Source: Marinobacterium zhoushanense (lineage in GTDB: Bacteria > Pseudomonadota > Gammaproteobacteria > Pseudomonadales > Balneatricaceae). Taken from it: a stretch of 64,000 bases of DNA. Shown piece by piece: positions 28,338-37,102 of the stretch; positions within the stretch are counted from its first letter, which is position 1, and each line of letters starts with the position of its first letter. The translations under genes were made by a program, and so were the position numbers. Where the stretch lies: NCBI RefSeq assembly GCF_014641945.1, contig NZ_BMIJ01000003.1, positions 248,001-312,000 of the forward strand, given 5' to 3'. The notes beneath the pieces are model-generated. The model was not told where the DNA came from. It did not search any database and saw only the letters and a list, made by a program, of their open reading frames with translations.

Positions 28338-29348
28338 TCAGCTGAATTGTTGCGCCAGTAGCCGGTAGCTCTCCATTCTATCCGCCTGGCTATGGGTCAC
28401 CGTTACCAGCGCCATCTCGTCACACTCGAAGGCCTTGGCCAGCGCTCTCATCTCGTCCCAGCACTGCTCCGGGGTACCCACGGTGTAGCCACCGAGAATA
28501 TGGTTGTATTCGGCTTGCAGCGACGGGGGCAGGTCACGGTACCGGTCCTGCACCTGCGCCGGGGTCAGGAAATCCTCTCGCTGCCCCATCTGGGCTGCGA
28601 GTTTGCGGTAGACGGCGGTCCCTGCACGAAGCCTGGCTTCCTCCTCGGTTTCGGCGCAGATACAGGCAATGGCCAGCATAAGCTTTGGCTTACCCTCGTG
28701 ACCCGCTCTTGTCCACTCGTCACGGTACTGAGCGAAGATAGAGGGATGGCAGTTGTCGGGATCGATAAAACGGGCCAGTGCCAGATTGTAACCCAGATGA
28801 CCCGCCAGACCCGCGCTGCCTCCGCTGGACCCCAGCATCCAGAGCTCCGGAGCCGGCCGGCTGTCCGGCAGCACGTTGATACGGCTGTAGGGATGATTGT
28901 CTGGAAGGCTGCCGTTTATGAATCCCTCCAGCAGTTGTGCCTGCTCCGCGTAGCCATCGCCGTGCAGCGGCTGATAGGGAAAGGCCAGGGCACTGGAGGT
29001 GAGACCCGTGCCGCCGGGGGCGCGACCTACCCCCAGGTCGATGCGCTCAGGAAACAGGGTGGCCATCATCTTGAAACTCTCGGCCACTTTCAGCGGACTG
29101 TAGTGGGAGAGCATGACGCCACCGCTGCCCACGCGAATGTTGCGCGTGACGCTGGCGATATGCGCGACCAGGATCTCCGGGCAGGGGTTGGCGAAGTGAA
29201 TGCTGTCGTGGTGTTCCGCCACCCAGTAACGGTAATAACCCAGCTCATCGCAGAGTCTAGCCAGCTCCACCGTCAGCGAGGGTGCTTGATGTCTGGCATG
29301 GGAGCCGTGTACAGGGGACTGGTCGACAACAGACAGCTTGAGTTTCAT
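28338..29348 (-). CDS. Luciferase-like (LLM class) flavin-dependent oxidoreductase
   Basis: A 336-residue bacterial-luciferase-fold protein that probably uses reduced FMN. It begins MKLKLSVVDQSPV and has RYWVAEHH (the group's EHH signature), GSGGVMLSHYSPLKVAE and DLGVGRAPGG, typical of the MsnO8/YhbW subgroup. The substrate is unknown. The start has GAGGAGG upstream, and a perfect 24-base palindrome covers the promoter area immediately before that, so expression is probably under a dimeric repressor. Confidence 0.83.
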   Translation of the reverse strand: MKLKLSVVDQSPVHGSHARHQAPSLTVELARLCDELGYYRYWVAEHHDSIHFANPCPEILVAHIASVTRNIRVGSGGVMLSHYSPLKVAESFKMMATLFPERIDLGVGRAPGGTGLTSSALAFPYQPLHGDGYAEQAQLLEGFINGSLPDNHPYSRINVLPDSRPAPELWMLGSSGGSAGLAGHLGYNLALARFIDPDNCHPSIFAQYRDEWTRAGHEGKPKLMLAIACICAETEEEARLRAGTAVYRKLAAQMGQREDFLTPAQVQDRYRDLPPSLQAEYNHILGGYTVGTPEQCWDEMRALAKAFECDEMALVTVTHSQADRMESYRLLAQQFS

Positions 29349-29361
29349 TCAAACCTCCTCA

Positions 29362-29385
29362 ATTAAGTTAATATGTTAACTTAAT
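29362..29385. promoter_or_regulatory. Perfect palindromic operator upstream of the LLM oxidoreductase gene
   Basis: ATTAAGTTAA-TATG-TTAACTTAAT is a perfect 10+4+10 inverted repeat that starts 14 bases upstream of the ATG. Its size and symmetry are those of a MarR- or TetR-type dimer site. No regulator gene adjoins it, so the binding protein is unknown. Confidence 0.6.
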
Positions 29386-29413
29386 GCGATGGAGAGATGA
29401 AAGTGTATCCTGC

Positions 29414-29872
29414 TCAGCCGTACAGGAATCGCCCGCCCGAGGCGTTGAGCACGGTAAACAGGCCCAGTGCCAGGTTGATCGCAATGATCTGCCGGATCTG
29501 GTTAAGTGCTTTGCCTCCCGCGGGCCAGTCCTCGGCATCCACCGCCTTTTTCAGACGCTGGAAGGGTGCAAAGTATAGGTGCAGGAAGAGCAGGACCATC
29601 AGGTAGCCAGTTCCGAGCATGATATGGACATGGAGACCGGCATTCTTGAAACCGCCCATCAGTGCGATCATCCAGTGGCCTGTGACGGGCAGGGCGATAA
29701 TGGCGACCCAGACCCAGGGGAAAAACCGCTTGAACAGGTTCGCCCAGAGCGGCAGCCGTTGCGGTGGTTCAAGAAGAGCGCCCGCTACCGGACGCAGGCA
29801 GACGTATGCCAGAAACATGCCGCCGACCCAGATTACTGCCGCCAGCATGTGCAATGAAAGCGCGAAAGCCAT
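29414..29872 (-). CDS. CopD-like integral membrane protein
   Basis: A 152-residue protein with four hydrophobic helices. The first helix reads LSLHMLAAVIWVGGMFLAY, with the conserved His and Trp-Val-Gly-Gly of the CopD/DUF2269-type family, in which histidines may bind copper or haem; HVHIMLGTGYL and HLYFAPF follow. The start ATG at 29872 is chosen because the hydrophobic helix begins right there; an upstream in-frame start would add 15 polar residues. Function is uncertain. Confidence 0.7.
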   Translation of the reverse strand: MAFALSLHMLAAVIWVGGMFLAYVCLRPVAGALLEPPQRLPLWANLFKRFFPWVWVAIIALPVTGHWMIALMGGFKNAGLHVHIMLGTGYLMVLLFLHLYFAPFQRLKKAVDAEDWPAGGKALNQIRQIIAINLALGLFTVLNASGGRFLYG

Positions 29873-29949
29873 AAGAGTATCCCTGCTCGATAGATTCCCT
29901 GTTGATACTAACAGCAACCGTCAGGGCTGCTGAGATTATTTGTAGACGA

Positions 29950-30351
29950 TCAGGTTTGACGCAGGTCGCGTGTTTCGTCGAAGTTGCTGCCCAGCTGTCG
30001 TCGGATCTCCTGTTCAATCAACCGTTCTATTCGCTGCCGCTCATCGTAGGGCAGCGCGGCTAACGACTCCTCGGTCAGCCCCATATCCTTGAGCATCAGG
30101 TAACGAATCCTCTCCGCGGTGCTCATGCTGAGGAGCTTTATCAGCTCTTCACGGGCGTCGGGTGGCTCTGATGGAGAGGCCGCCGTTTGCGCCAGCATAT
30201 CGCCCGAGGAACGCTGCTCCTTAGCGTCACGCCGTTGCCTCTCCGCCTCCTGCGCCAATATATCGGCAAACACACTGTCAGCAGACGACTTGCCTGTTGT
30301 GTTCGAGCTGAGAACCGGTGAGGGCAAGGGTGGTTTGTTCACCTTGAGCAT
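29950..30351 (-). CDS. Hypothetical helical protein
   Basis: A 133-residue soluble protein not recognised. The first 65 residues are Pro/Ser-rich and likely disordered; the second half is charged and helical (STAERIRYLMLKDMGLTEESLAALPYDERQRIERLIEQEI). There is no signal peptide or membrane helix. The start at 30351 is fixed by a GAGGAGG Shine-Dalgarno 8 bases upstream. It stands alone between CopD-like and a divergent membrane-anchored protein. Confidence 0.7.
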   Translation of the reverse strand: MLKVNKPPLPSPVLSSNTTGKSSADSVFADILAQEAERQRRDAKEQRSSGDMLAQTAASPSEPPDAREELIKLLSMSTAERIRYLMLKDMGLTEESLAALPYDERQRIERLIEQEIRRQLGSNFDETRDLRQT

Positions 30352-30592
30352 GCTGCATACCTCCTCATTAGGGTTAGGGTACAAGGTAAACAGCAAAAGA
30401 TGTGCCCGACCTGGTTAATTCAATTTTTCAAATATTTAGCTATAACTCCTATAGCTGATGCGGCAAGTTTCTTCAGCTGAGGGGCATGCACTTGCCACCT
30501 TCATTTCAATTAACTTCACGCGGAAGTTCGGTTATCCGTACTGACGGTTAGTCCTTGATGTGCAAAGCAATTAATGCCGGAAGGTGATAGCT

Positions 30593-31246
30593 ATGCGACC
30601 GACAATTGGAGTCGGCATACCATTAAAATATGTCGTATATCTGCTGCCGCTGTTTTTGATAGTGGTGGGTTTGTTCCTATGGTTCGGCGGGCTGGGCTCG
30701 GACGCGCAAAATAGCAGTGGCACTGGCTCGGTTGAGGTCCTGAGCGATTCGGACACGGCCCGGTGGTTGAGGCTACCGCCCGTTGATGAAATCGATGAAC
30801 TGAGCAGCGCATATATCGCTGTCGATGAGAAGCGACGGGCTCGTGTATTGCAAAATCTTGCGGAGTTCAGAGCGACTTACCAGCAGCTGGCGCCCTTTCT
30901 TGAGATAAAGGCTGTGCCGGGAGAGGCGAGAGAAAAGCTGGCGCAGCGGCTCGGTCAGGCTCTGGGCCACTACGGATTAGGCCGGGCCGTAAAAGATGAT
31001 GCAGATTCGTTTCCGGATAGACGGCGGGCGGCGCTGGTGCTGCGTGGTGCTCGGGACGATGCGGAGATCATCAAGCGTCTGCTCGCTGCGCTTTCGCCCT
31101 ACCTGTCTGGCGATGTGCTGGTGCAATTCAATGACGACCAACGGATAGATCGCCTTCAGCTATATCTGCTTGGCGATCCTGGGTTTACCAAGGAAGGGGT
31201 GGCCGTGTTCAGTAATCTGGTCAGTGGGACAGGGGGGATGCCCTAG
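30593..31246 (+). CDS. Hypothetical membrane-anchored protein
   Basis: A 217-residue protein not recognised. One N-terminal helix (about residues 8-30, KYVVYLLPLFLIVVGLFLWFGGLG) acts as an anchor or uncleaved signal, leaving a periplasmic domain of about 185 residues that is helical and charged (SSAYIAVDEKRRARVLQNLAEF, RAALVLRGARDDAEIIKRLL). GGAAGGTG is 7 bases before the ATG at 30593, which is why I prefer it to the GTG at 30584. It has no operon partner. Confidence 0.65.
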   Translation: MRPTIGVGIPLKYVVYLLPLFLIVVGLFLWFGGLGSDAQNSSGTGSVEVLSDSDTARWLRLPPVDEIDELSSAYIAVDEKRRARVLQNLAEFRATYQQLAPFLEIKAVPGEAREKLAQRLGQALGHYGLGRAVKDDADSFPDRRRAALVLRGARDDAEIIKRLLAALSPYLSGDVLVQFNDDQRIDRLQLYLLGDPGFTKEGVAVFSNLVSGTGGMP

Positions 31247-31364
31247 CCCCTATGGGACTAAGGCTATGCCTGGCGTCTCATCGCCGCGGATATCGCGTAT
31301 CCGGGTTGGTATTGGTTGAAAGTTAAGGCAAAGTGTCGGAGCGTTCATCAACCTTGGAACAGCC

Positions 31365-31826
31365 ATGAGCTCGAAAAACGCCGCGGCCGCAATCGATACC
31401 GCATCTATCGAGGACCTGCCTGATCTGATCGATCTGTTTGACCTGTATCGTACCTTCTATGATTACGCATCGGACAGGGACAAGGCGGCGCTTTTTCTGC
31501 GTGAGCGACTGGAGCAGGGCAGTAGCATAATCCTGCTGGCCCGCCTGCAGGAGCAGGCAGTGGGCTTCGTACAGTGTTACCCCGCACATTCGTCGTTGGA
31601 GTGTCGGCCCAGTTGGCTACTGAGCGACCTCTATGTTGCTGAAACGTTCCGGGGACTGGGGATAGGTTCAGCACTGTTGGAGGCGGCCCAAAATATAGCC
31701 AGAGAGGCTGGCTGCTGCGTGGTTGAGTTATTTACAGCCAAAACCAATACGGCGGCGCGTCAACTCTACGAGATGCAGGGCTACCGGGAGGACCGGGAAT
31801 TTCTGCATTACGAGCTCTTTCTCTAA
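31365..31826 (+). CDS. GNAT-family N-acetyltransferase
   Basis: A 153-residue GNAT protein. The acetyl-CoA pyrophosphate loop is in LYVAETFRGLGIGSALLEAAQ (RxxGxG), and the C-terminal motif NTAARQLYEMQGYRED gives the conserved Tyr region. It acetylates an unknown small molecule or protein amine. Its stop lies 5 bases from the stop of the convergent diguanylate cyclase gene. Confidence 0.85.
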   Translation: MSSKNAAAAIDTASIEDLPDLIDLFDLYRTFYDYASDRDKAALFLRERLEQGSSIILLARLQEQAVGFVQCYPAHSSLECRPSWLLSDLYVAETFRGLGIGSALLEAAQNIAREAGCCVVELFTAKTNTAARQLYEMQGYREDREFLHYELFL

Positions 31827-31831
31827 TGCAG

Positions 31832-33517
31832 TCAGCGTTGTCCGGCGATCATGAACTGGCTTTTACCGTTGTGCTTTGACCGGTACATCAACTGATCGGC
31901 CAGCATGAGCAGCTCACTACCGTTTTCACTGTGATCAGGATAACAGGCCGCACCTAGGCTGAGTGTGACACTGAGGTCGCGGTAGCGCGTCGCGCCCTCT
32001 TGTGTAATACGCGCCAGGATATCCGATAGCATCTCGTCATCACCGCAGTTCGACAGCAGAAAGGCGAACTCATCGCCGCCAATACGAGCCAGTACATCAC
32101 ACTCCCGGACAAGATTTTTCAATTTCGAAGCGAGCAGGCAGAGCAGCTCATCTCCCGCTTCATGGCCGAAGTGATCATTAATCTGTTTGAATCCGTCCAG
32201 ATCGATATACACCACCGCCAAGCGGTTGCCGGTTCGTTTGCTTGCTGCAATCGCCTGATTAAGGTGTTCGGCTAAAAGCCTGCGGTTTGGCAGGCCGGTC
32301 AGAGAGTCGTGCATAGCCATGTGGCGAAGCTGTTCCTGCTGCCGCTTAATCTCGCGTATATCGGTACATACCAGAATGTACTCGCACCTCTCGCCCTGAG
32401 GTTCGCCTATGGTGGATACCGACGCCAGTACCGGGATGGTGTCTCCAGTGTGATGCTGAAGAGTCAACTCGCCTCTCCACTCATCGTCGCTTAGCGGTGC
32501 CGAGCGCATCAGGTCCCTGAGTGATAGCGGGCTTTTGTCCTGTGGGTCGAGAAACAGTTCGCCGGCGCTCATCGCTGTTACAGCGTCGGAATCGTAGCCG
32601 GCCATTTCGAGCAGTGCCGTATTGGTACGCAGCAGTTTCTGTTGATGGTCGAAAACGAGAATCCCCTCCGCGCAGTGTTTAAACACCGCGTCAGCCAATT
32701 GCAGCTGTGCCTCCGCCAAGCGTTTCTCGGTGATATCGATAACACTGCCCCACATGTACTTGATCTCACCATGCTGGTCGAGATGCAGGTAATTGCGCTC
32801 CAGCAAATGACGAATCTCCCCCTGGCGCACTATGCGATACTCAATCTCATAGGGGCTGGACGAGGCGTGGGACGTACTTATCGCGTGATCTACACGTGCT
32901 CGGTCATCTGGGTGTACCACTTGCAGATAGGCTTCGTAGCTGGCACTGAAACGCTGGGGATCAAGACCGAACATCTCGTACACGCTGTTGGACCAGCTGA
33001 GACGGTCTTTTTCCATATCCCACTCCCAGGTACCCACCCCAGCATCGCGTTGAACTTGTGCCAGCATCTCCTCGTTTTCAATGGCAGGATACAGGACCGC
33101 CAAGACGCTACGCCGGGAACTGTTCTCATGAAAGAGTGTAGTAAGCTCGATTCTGACCGGGATTGAACGACCGGACTTGTGGCGGGCGGCCAGGGCGTTC
33201 AACTGACCCATGGCCCTGGCATTGGCGGACTGGATAAACATCTCCCGCCAATGCTTGTGGTGGTGGCGCTGCTGTTCCGGCACCAGCATCTCGACACCAA
33301 GTCCGATCAGCTCTTGTTCATCGTAGCCAAGCAGGCGTGACGCTGCGGCGTTGGCGTAACTGATGGTGCCGTCGCTCTCGACCTTCATTACGGCGTTTGG
33401 GAACCGGTTGATGAGTGCAACTGCTCCAGCGTTGCTGCGCTTAGACCTGATCCAGAACCATAGTTGCAGGGCTGCAACCACGCACAGAGCGCTTAACGCT
33501 AACCAATCGAAATCCAT
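31832..33517 (-). CDS. PAS-containing diguanylate cyclase
   Basis: A 561-residue protein: an N-terminal membrane helix (about 5-24), three PAS domains (about 30-145, 155-275 and 285-395) and a GGDEF domain (about 400-560). The active site is an intact GGDEF in ARIGGDEFAFLL, and the product-inhibition I-site RECD is five residues before it, so it should be an active, feedback-controlled c-di-GMP synthase. No EAL domain is attached. The PAS domains suggest redox or small-ligand sensing in the cytoplasm. Confidence 0.9.
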   Translation of the reverse strand: MDFDWLALSALCVVAALQLWFWIRSKRSNAGAVALINRFPNAVMKVESDGTISYANAAASRLLGYDEQELIGLGVEMLVPEQQRHHHKHWREMFIQSANARAMGQLNALAARHKSGRSIPVRIELTTLFHENSSRRSVLAVLYPAIENEEMLAQVQRDAGVGTWEWDMEKDRLSWSNSVYEMFGLDPQRFSASYEAYLQVVHPDDRARVDHAISTSHASSSPYEIEYRIVRQGEIRHLLERNYLHLDQHGEIKYMWGSVIDITEKRLAEAQLQLADAVFKHCAEGILVFDHQQKLLRTNTALLEMAGYDSDAVTAMSAGELFLDPQDKSPLSLRDLMRSAPLSDDEWRGELTLQHHTGDTIPVLASVSTIGEPQGERCEYILVCTDIREIKRQQEQLRHMAMHDSLTGLPNRRLLAEHLNQAIAASKRTGNRLAVVYIDLDGFKQINDHFGHEAGDELLCLLASKLKNLVRECDVLARIGGDEFAFLLSNCGDDEMLSDILARITQEGATRYRDLSVTLSLGAACYPDHSENGSELLMLADQLMYRSKHNGKSQFMIAGQR

Positions 33518-33586
33518 CTGTCGTTTGCATCAACACTATTGTCCATGAAGCGCGAGCATAGCGGCAAGATCCGGGGTATTACAACC

Positions 33587-34144
33587 TTACTGTGTGCTAT
33601 CCGGTACAGAATCTTCATAGGGTTCAATTTGATAGGCTTCCAGGCGGTAGCCGGCGGTACCCAGTTCATTGCTGAAACGTTCCACGGTCAGACGACCGGT
33701 GATCCAAACGGCGTCATACAGACTTTCAATACGGGTGCCCGGTTCGAAATGGGTATCGATAATCTGGTTTGCAGGCGGCGGCGGTGTATGTATGCAGGCG
33801 CCGAAGTAGGGCACCAAAAAGAAGCGGTCTATACGCTGGTCTTCGCCACCGAGGGGAACGACGAAACCGGGGATACGCACCATGCGACCGTCCATCTCCT
33901 CAACGACAGGCGCAGAACTGAGCACTTGCTGCATATGATCCAGCATCGACTGGGCGCCGCTGTCGAAGTCGTCCAGGTTATTGATGTCCACGTCTGAGCC
34001 GTACAGATCCTCGTAGGAGAGGTCGTAGTCCTGTGGCATCAGTTCGTCCCAGGTAATCTCCGTGACCTTATTGCCGTTAAGGTTGGCGGCCTGTGCAGAT
34101 GCGGCCAGCCAAAAAGCGAGGAACAGGTGGATCCATTTACGCAT
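33587..34144 (-). CDS. DUF3299 secreted protein of the zinc uptake operon
   Basis: A 185-residue protein with a signal peptide (MRKWIHLFLAFWLAASAQA-A) and a DUF3299 domain: VRIPGFVVPLGGEDQRIDRFFLVPYFGACIHTPPPPANQ, in which Cys and His could bind metal. It is the last gene of a minus-strand operon with a FtsX-like permease, an ATPase and a His-rich DUF2796 protein, the arrangement of the Vibrio ZrgABCDE zinc uptake system. The ATG at 34144 is chosen because the signal peptide starts there. The precise role of DUF3299 is unknown. Confidence 0.82.
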   Translation of the reverse strand: MRKWIHLFLAFWLAASAQAANLNGNKVTEITWDELMPQDYDLSYEDLYGSDVDINNLDDFDSGAQSMLDHMQQVLSSAPVVEEMDGRMVRIPGFVVPLGGEDQRIDRFFLVPYFGACIHTPPPPANQIIDTHFEPGTRIESLYDAVWITGRLTVERFSNELGTAGYRLEAYQIEPYEDSVPDSTQ

Positions 34145-34164
34145 AGTAAGATGTCTGCAAAGGT

Positions 34165-35418
34165 TCAGGTTCGGGGCGTCAGCCCATCCGCGAGAGTATA
34201 ACGCCAGGCTTGCCAGGCGGGTATGGTGCCGGCCAAGGCGCCTGCCGCGAGCACCATAGCCAGTATCTGCCAGAGTCCGTCTGGCCAGCCCAGTGTCAGG
34301 TAAAGGCCAAATGCTTCTGATAATCCCTGTTGAGCCAGTATCAGCAGGGTCCACAGCAGTGACAGACCGACAGCGATACCTGCCGCTGTCAGCAGCACCG
34401 CTTCCATCACCACGAGACAGAGCAGATTAAACGGCGACGCGCCGATGGCGCGCAGTAGCGCCAATTCGCGCCGCCGTTGCTGCAAACCGGTCAGCAGAAC
34501 CCCAAGCATCCCGGTCAGGCCCGCCAGCACGACACAGGCCGATACCGCCAGCAGTGCTTTTTCCGCACTGCCGATCACCTGCCACAGCTCCTGCAGGGCG
34601 ACGCCGGGCAGGATAGCAAGCAGCGGTTCCGCCGAGAACCGGTTGATCGCACGCTGCATCTGAAATACCTGGGTCTTTGACTTCATGCCGAGCAGAAACG
34701 CCGTGATCTCCTTGGGCGTCAGGTCTGTTTCGGACAACGTGCTCGGGTCTACCGACAGCCCCGGCATCGGAACGCCCGCGCGCCAGCCCAGATGGATGGC
34801 GGTTATCGACTCCAGGCTGACGAGCAGCGACTGGTCTACGGGGGTGCCCGTGGGTTCGAGGATACCGACAACGGTAAAGGGTTGGTCTTTATGCTGGGCA
34901 AAGCTTGTGCTGCCAAGGCCATGGGCTATGACCACTTTGTCCCCGGTATGGTATCCAAGTCTGCTGGCGGCCTCCGCTCCAAGTGTAACCTGGTGGATAC
35001 CGTTGAAGGCACGGCCGGCGCTCAGCTTGAGTGCGTTTTCACGCCCGTACCGATAGTGATCGAAGAAGGCGCTGGTGGTGCCCACTACGCGAAACCCTTT
35101 GTGCGAGTCGCCCAGCGACAGAGGGACGCTCCATTCAACTGCAGGATCGTTGGCAACACGCTGGAAGCTTTTCCAGCGGATATTGTTGGTGGCCGAGCCA
35201 AGGTGGAACACCGAGTATAGAAGCAATTCGACCTGCCCGGTTCGTGCCCCGACGATCAGGTCGGTGCCGGAAACAGTGTTAAAGAAGCCTTCGCGCATAT
35301 CCTGGCGCACTTTCTCGACACCGGCCAGCAGCGCTACGCTGAGGCCGATCGTCAGTATGCTCAGCACAGCGGTGGCGCGCCGGTTCAGCAGGCTGCGCCA
35401 GAGCAGGTCGATCAGCAT
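34165..35418 (-). CDS. MacB/FtsX-like ABC permease of the Zrg-type zinc system
   Basis: A 417-residue permease with an N-terminal helix (about 18-38), a large periplasmic domain (40-270) and three C-terminal helices, the FtsX/MacB topology. The MacB-like core is seen in VSGTDLIVGARTGQ and in LQQRRRELALLRAIGASP. It overlaps the upstream ATPase gene by 7 bases. The operon context (His-rich DUF2796, DUF3299, Zur box) points to zinc acquisition rather than drug export or lipoprotein release. Confidence 0.82.
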   Translation of the reverse strand: MLIDLLWRSLLNRRATAVLSILTIGLSVALLAGVEKVRQDMREGFFNTVSGTDLIVGARTGQVELLLYSVFHLGSATNNIRWKSFQRVANDPAVEWSVPLSLGDSHKGFRVVGTTSAFFDHYRYGRENALKLSAGRAFNGIHQVTLGAEAASRLGYHTGDKVVIAHGLGSTSFAQHKDQPFTVVGILEPTGTPVDQSLLVSLESITAIHLGWRAGVPMPGLSVDPSTLSETDLTPKEITAFLLGMKSKTQVFQMQRAINRFSAEPLLAILPGVALQELWQVIGSAEKALLAVSACVVLAGLTGMLGVLLTGLQQRRRELALLRAIGASPFNLLCLVVMEAVLLTAAGIAVGLSLLWTLLILAQQGLSEAFGLYLTLGWPDGLWQILAMVLAAGALAGTIPAWQAWRYTLADGLTPRT

Positions 35419-36127
35419 GGCCGTGTCTCCAGGGAGCTGCCGGTAATCCCGTCCAGCTGGAGGGTATTATCGAAGTGACTGGCGAGCGCCGGATCATGGC
35501 TGACGAACAGCAGGCTGGTGCCGTTGGCTTGGGTTTCCTTCATCAGGAGATCGACGAAGCGGTCGCGGTGCTCGGAGTCCAGCGCCGATGTGGGTTCGTC
35601 GGCGATGATCAGTTCCGGGCTGCCGATCAGGGCCCGAGCCGCGGCGACCCTCTGCTGTTGACCGATGGAGAGCGCCGAGGTGTTGCGGCGGCTGTTCAAC
35701 ACCTCAGCGAGACCGAGTTCGCGAAGCAGGCGGATCGCTTCGTCTTGGACCGAACCGCTGCGCGCCTGGGCACGGTCGCGTCTACGACGGGAAAAGCGAC
35801 AGGCCAGTGCGACATTCTCCACGGGTGACAACCAGGGAAGGAGATTGAACTGCTGGAAGATCAAACCTATATGATCGGCCCTCAACCGATCGCGGCGATG
35901 GGCTGACAACGTCTCCAGACGCTCGCCGCAGATCGAGACGGAGCCTGAGTAACCCGCCTGGACACCCGACACCAGATTAAGCAGGGTACTTTTTCCGCTG
36001 CCCGATGGACCGCGCAGGAACAGGCTGCTGCCAGCTTCAAGGCGTAACTGGGGTATATTCAGCAGTTGCCCGCGCATGTCGGGCCAGCTGAAGCGTAATT
36101 GGTCGATTTCAACGATATGGCTAGTCG

Positions 36128-36131
<4 letters not shown>
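35412..36131 (-). CDS. ABC transporter ATP-binding protein of the Zrg-type zinc system
   Basis: A 239-residue MacB/LolD-type ATPase. Walker A is GPSGSGKST, the signature is ALSIGQQQRVAAARAL (SIGQQQ in place of SGGQQQ), Walker B is LIIADEPTSALD, and the switch His is in LLFVSHD. It energises the FtsX-like permease encoded next. Its start overlaps the stop of the upstream His-rich gene by 4 bases, so the operon is tightly coupled. Confidence 0.88.
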
Positions 36132-36739
<608 letters not shown>

Positions 36740-37102
36740 CTGGTTCTCCATCTCCATTAGCGAGTCTGATATTTTGGTAATGTTATAATATAACCATTTG
36801 ATAGCCAATCATGCTGAACTGATTTCAAACCGCGACGGATTGGGTGGTTCAAAGTAAGTGTCGACAATTAAAAGATTCTAAAAGAGATGTCCGTGATACC
36901 GAAAATCACAAGATAGTTCCGGTGTTATAGCTGTTTCAGGTCAATATTCCATTCTGCATCACCTAAGGTTACGCCTTTTGTCGTATCTCATTTGTCGACA
37001 GATTCAGCTAGAGTGACTGTCGATAACGGGGAAGTGTCAACAATAATCGATAAACCCCGAACCCCAAGCGACCACAAACTCAAGAATAAAAGGACCTGTG
37101 CC
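36740..37102. other. Divergent intergenic region between zrgA and prpE
   Basis: Apart from the Zur box close to zrgA, I see no gene. The prpE frame is open back to 36992, but the true start is further in. The stretch 36830-37080 has no recognisable hairpin terminator and no clear -35/-10 for prpE. Confidence 0.45.
36777..36799. promoter_or_regulatory. Zur box upstream of the zrg operon
   Basis: The sequence centred on GTTATAATATAAC (36782-36794), flanked by GTAAT and CATTT, closely matches the proteobacterial Zur operator (core TGTTATAATATAACA). It overlaps the expected promoter of zrgA. This predicts that Zur with zinc shuts the operon, and that it opens under zinc starvation. Confidence 0.85.

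Noticed and set aside
30351..30380. Telomere-like TTAGGGTTAGGG in the 5' region of a hypothetical gene
   Set aside because: Only two units and located next to the GAGGAGG site; chance in a bacterial sequence.
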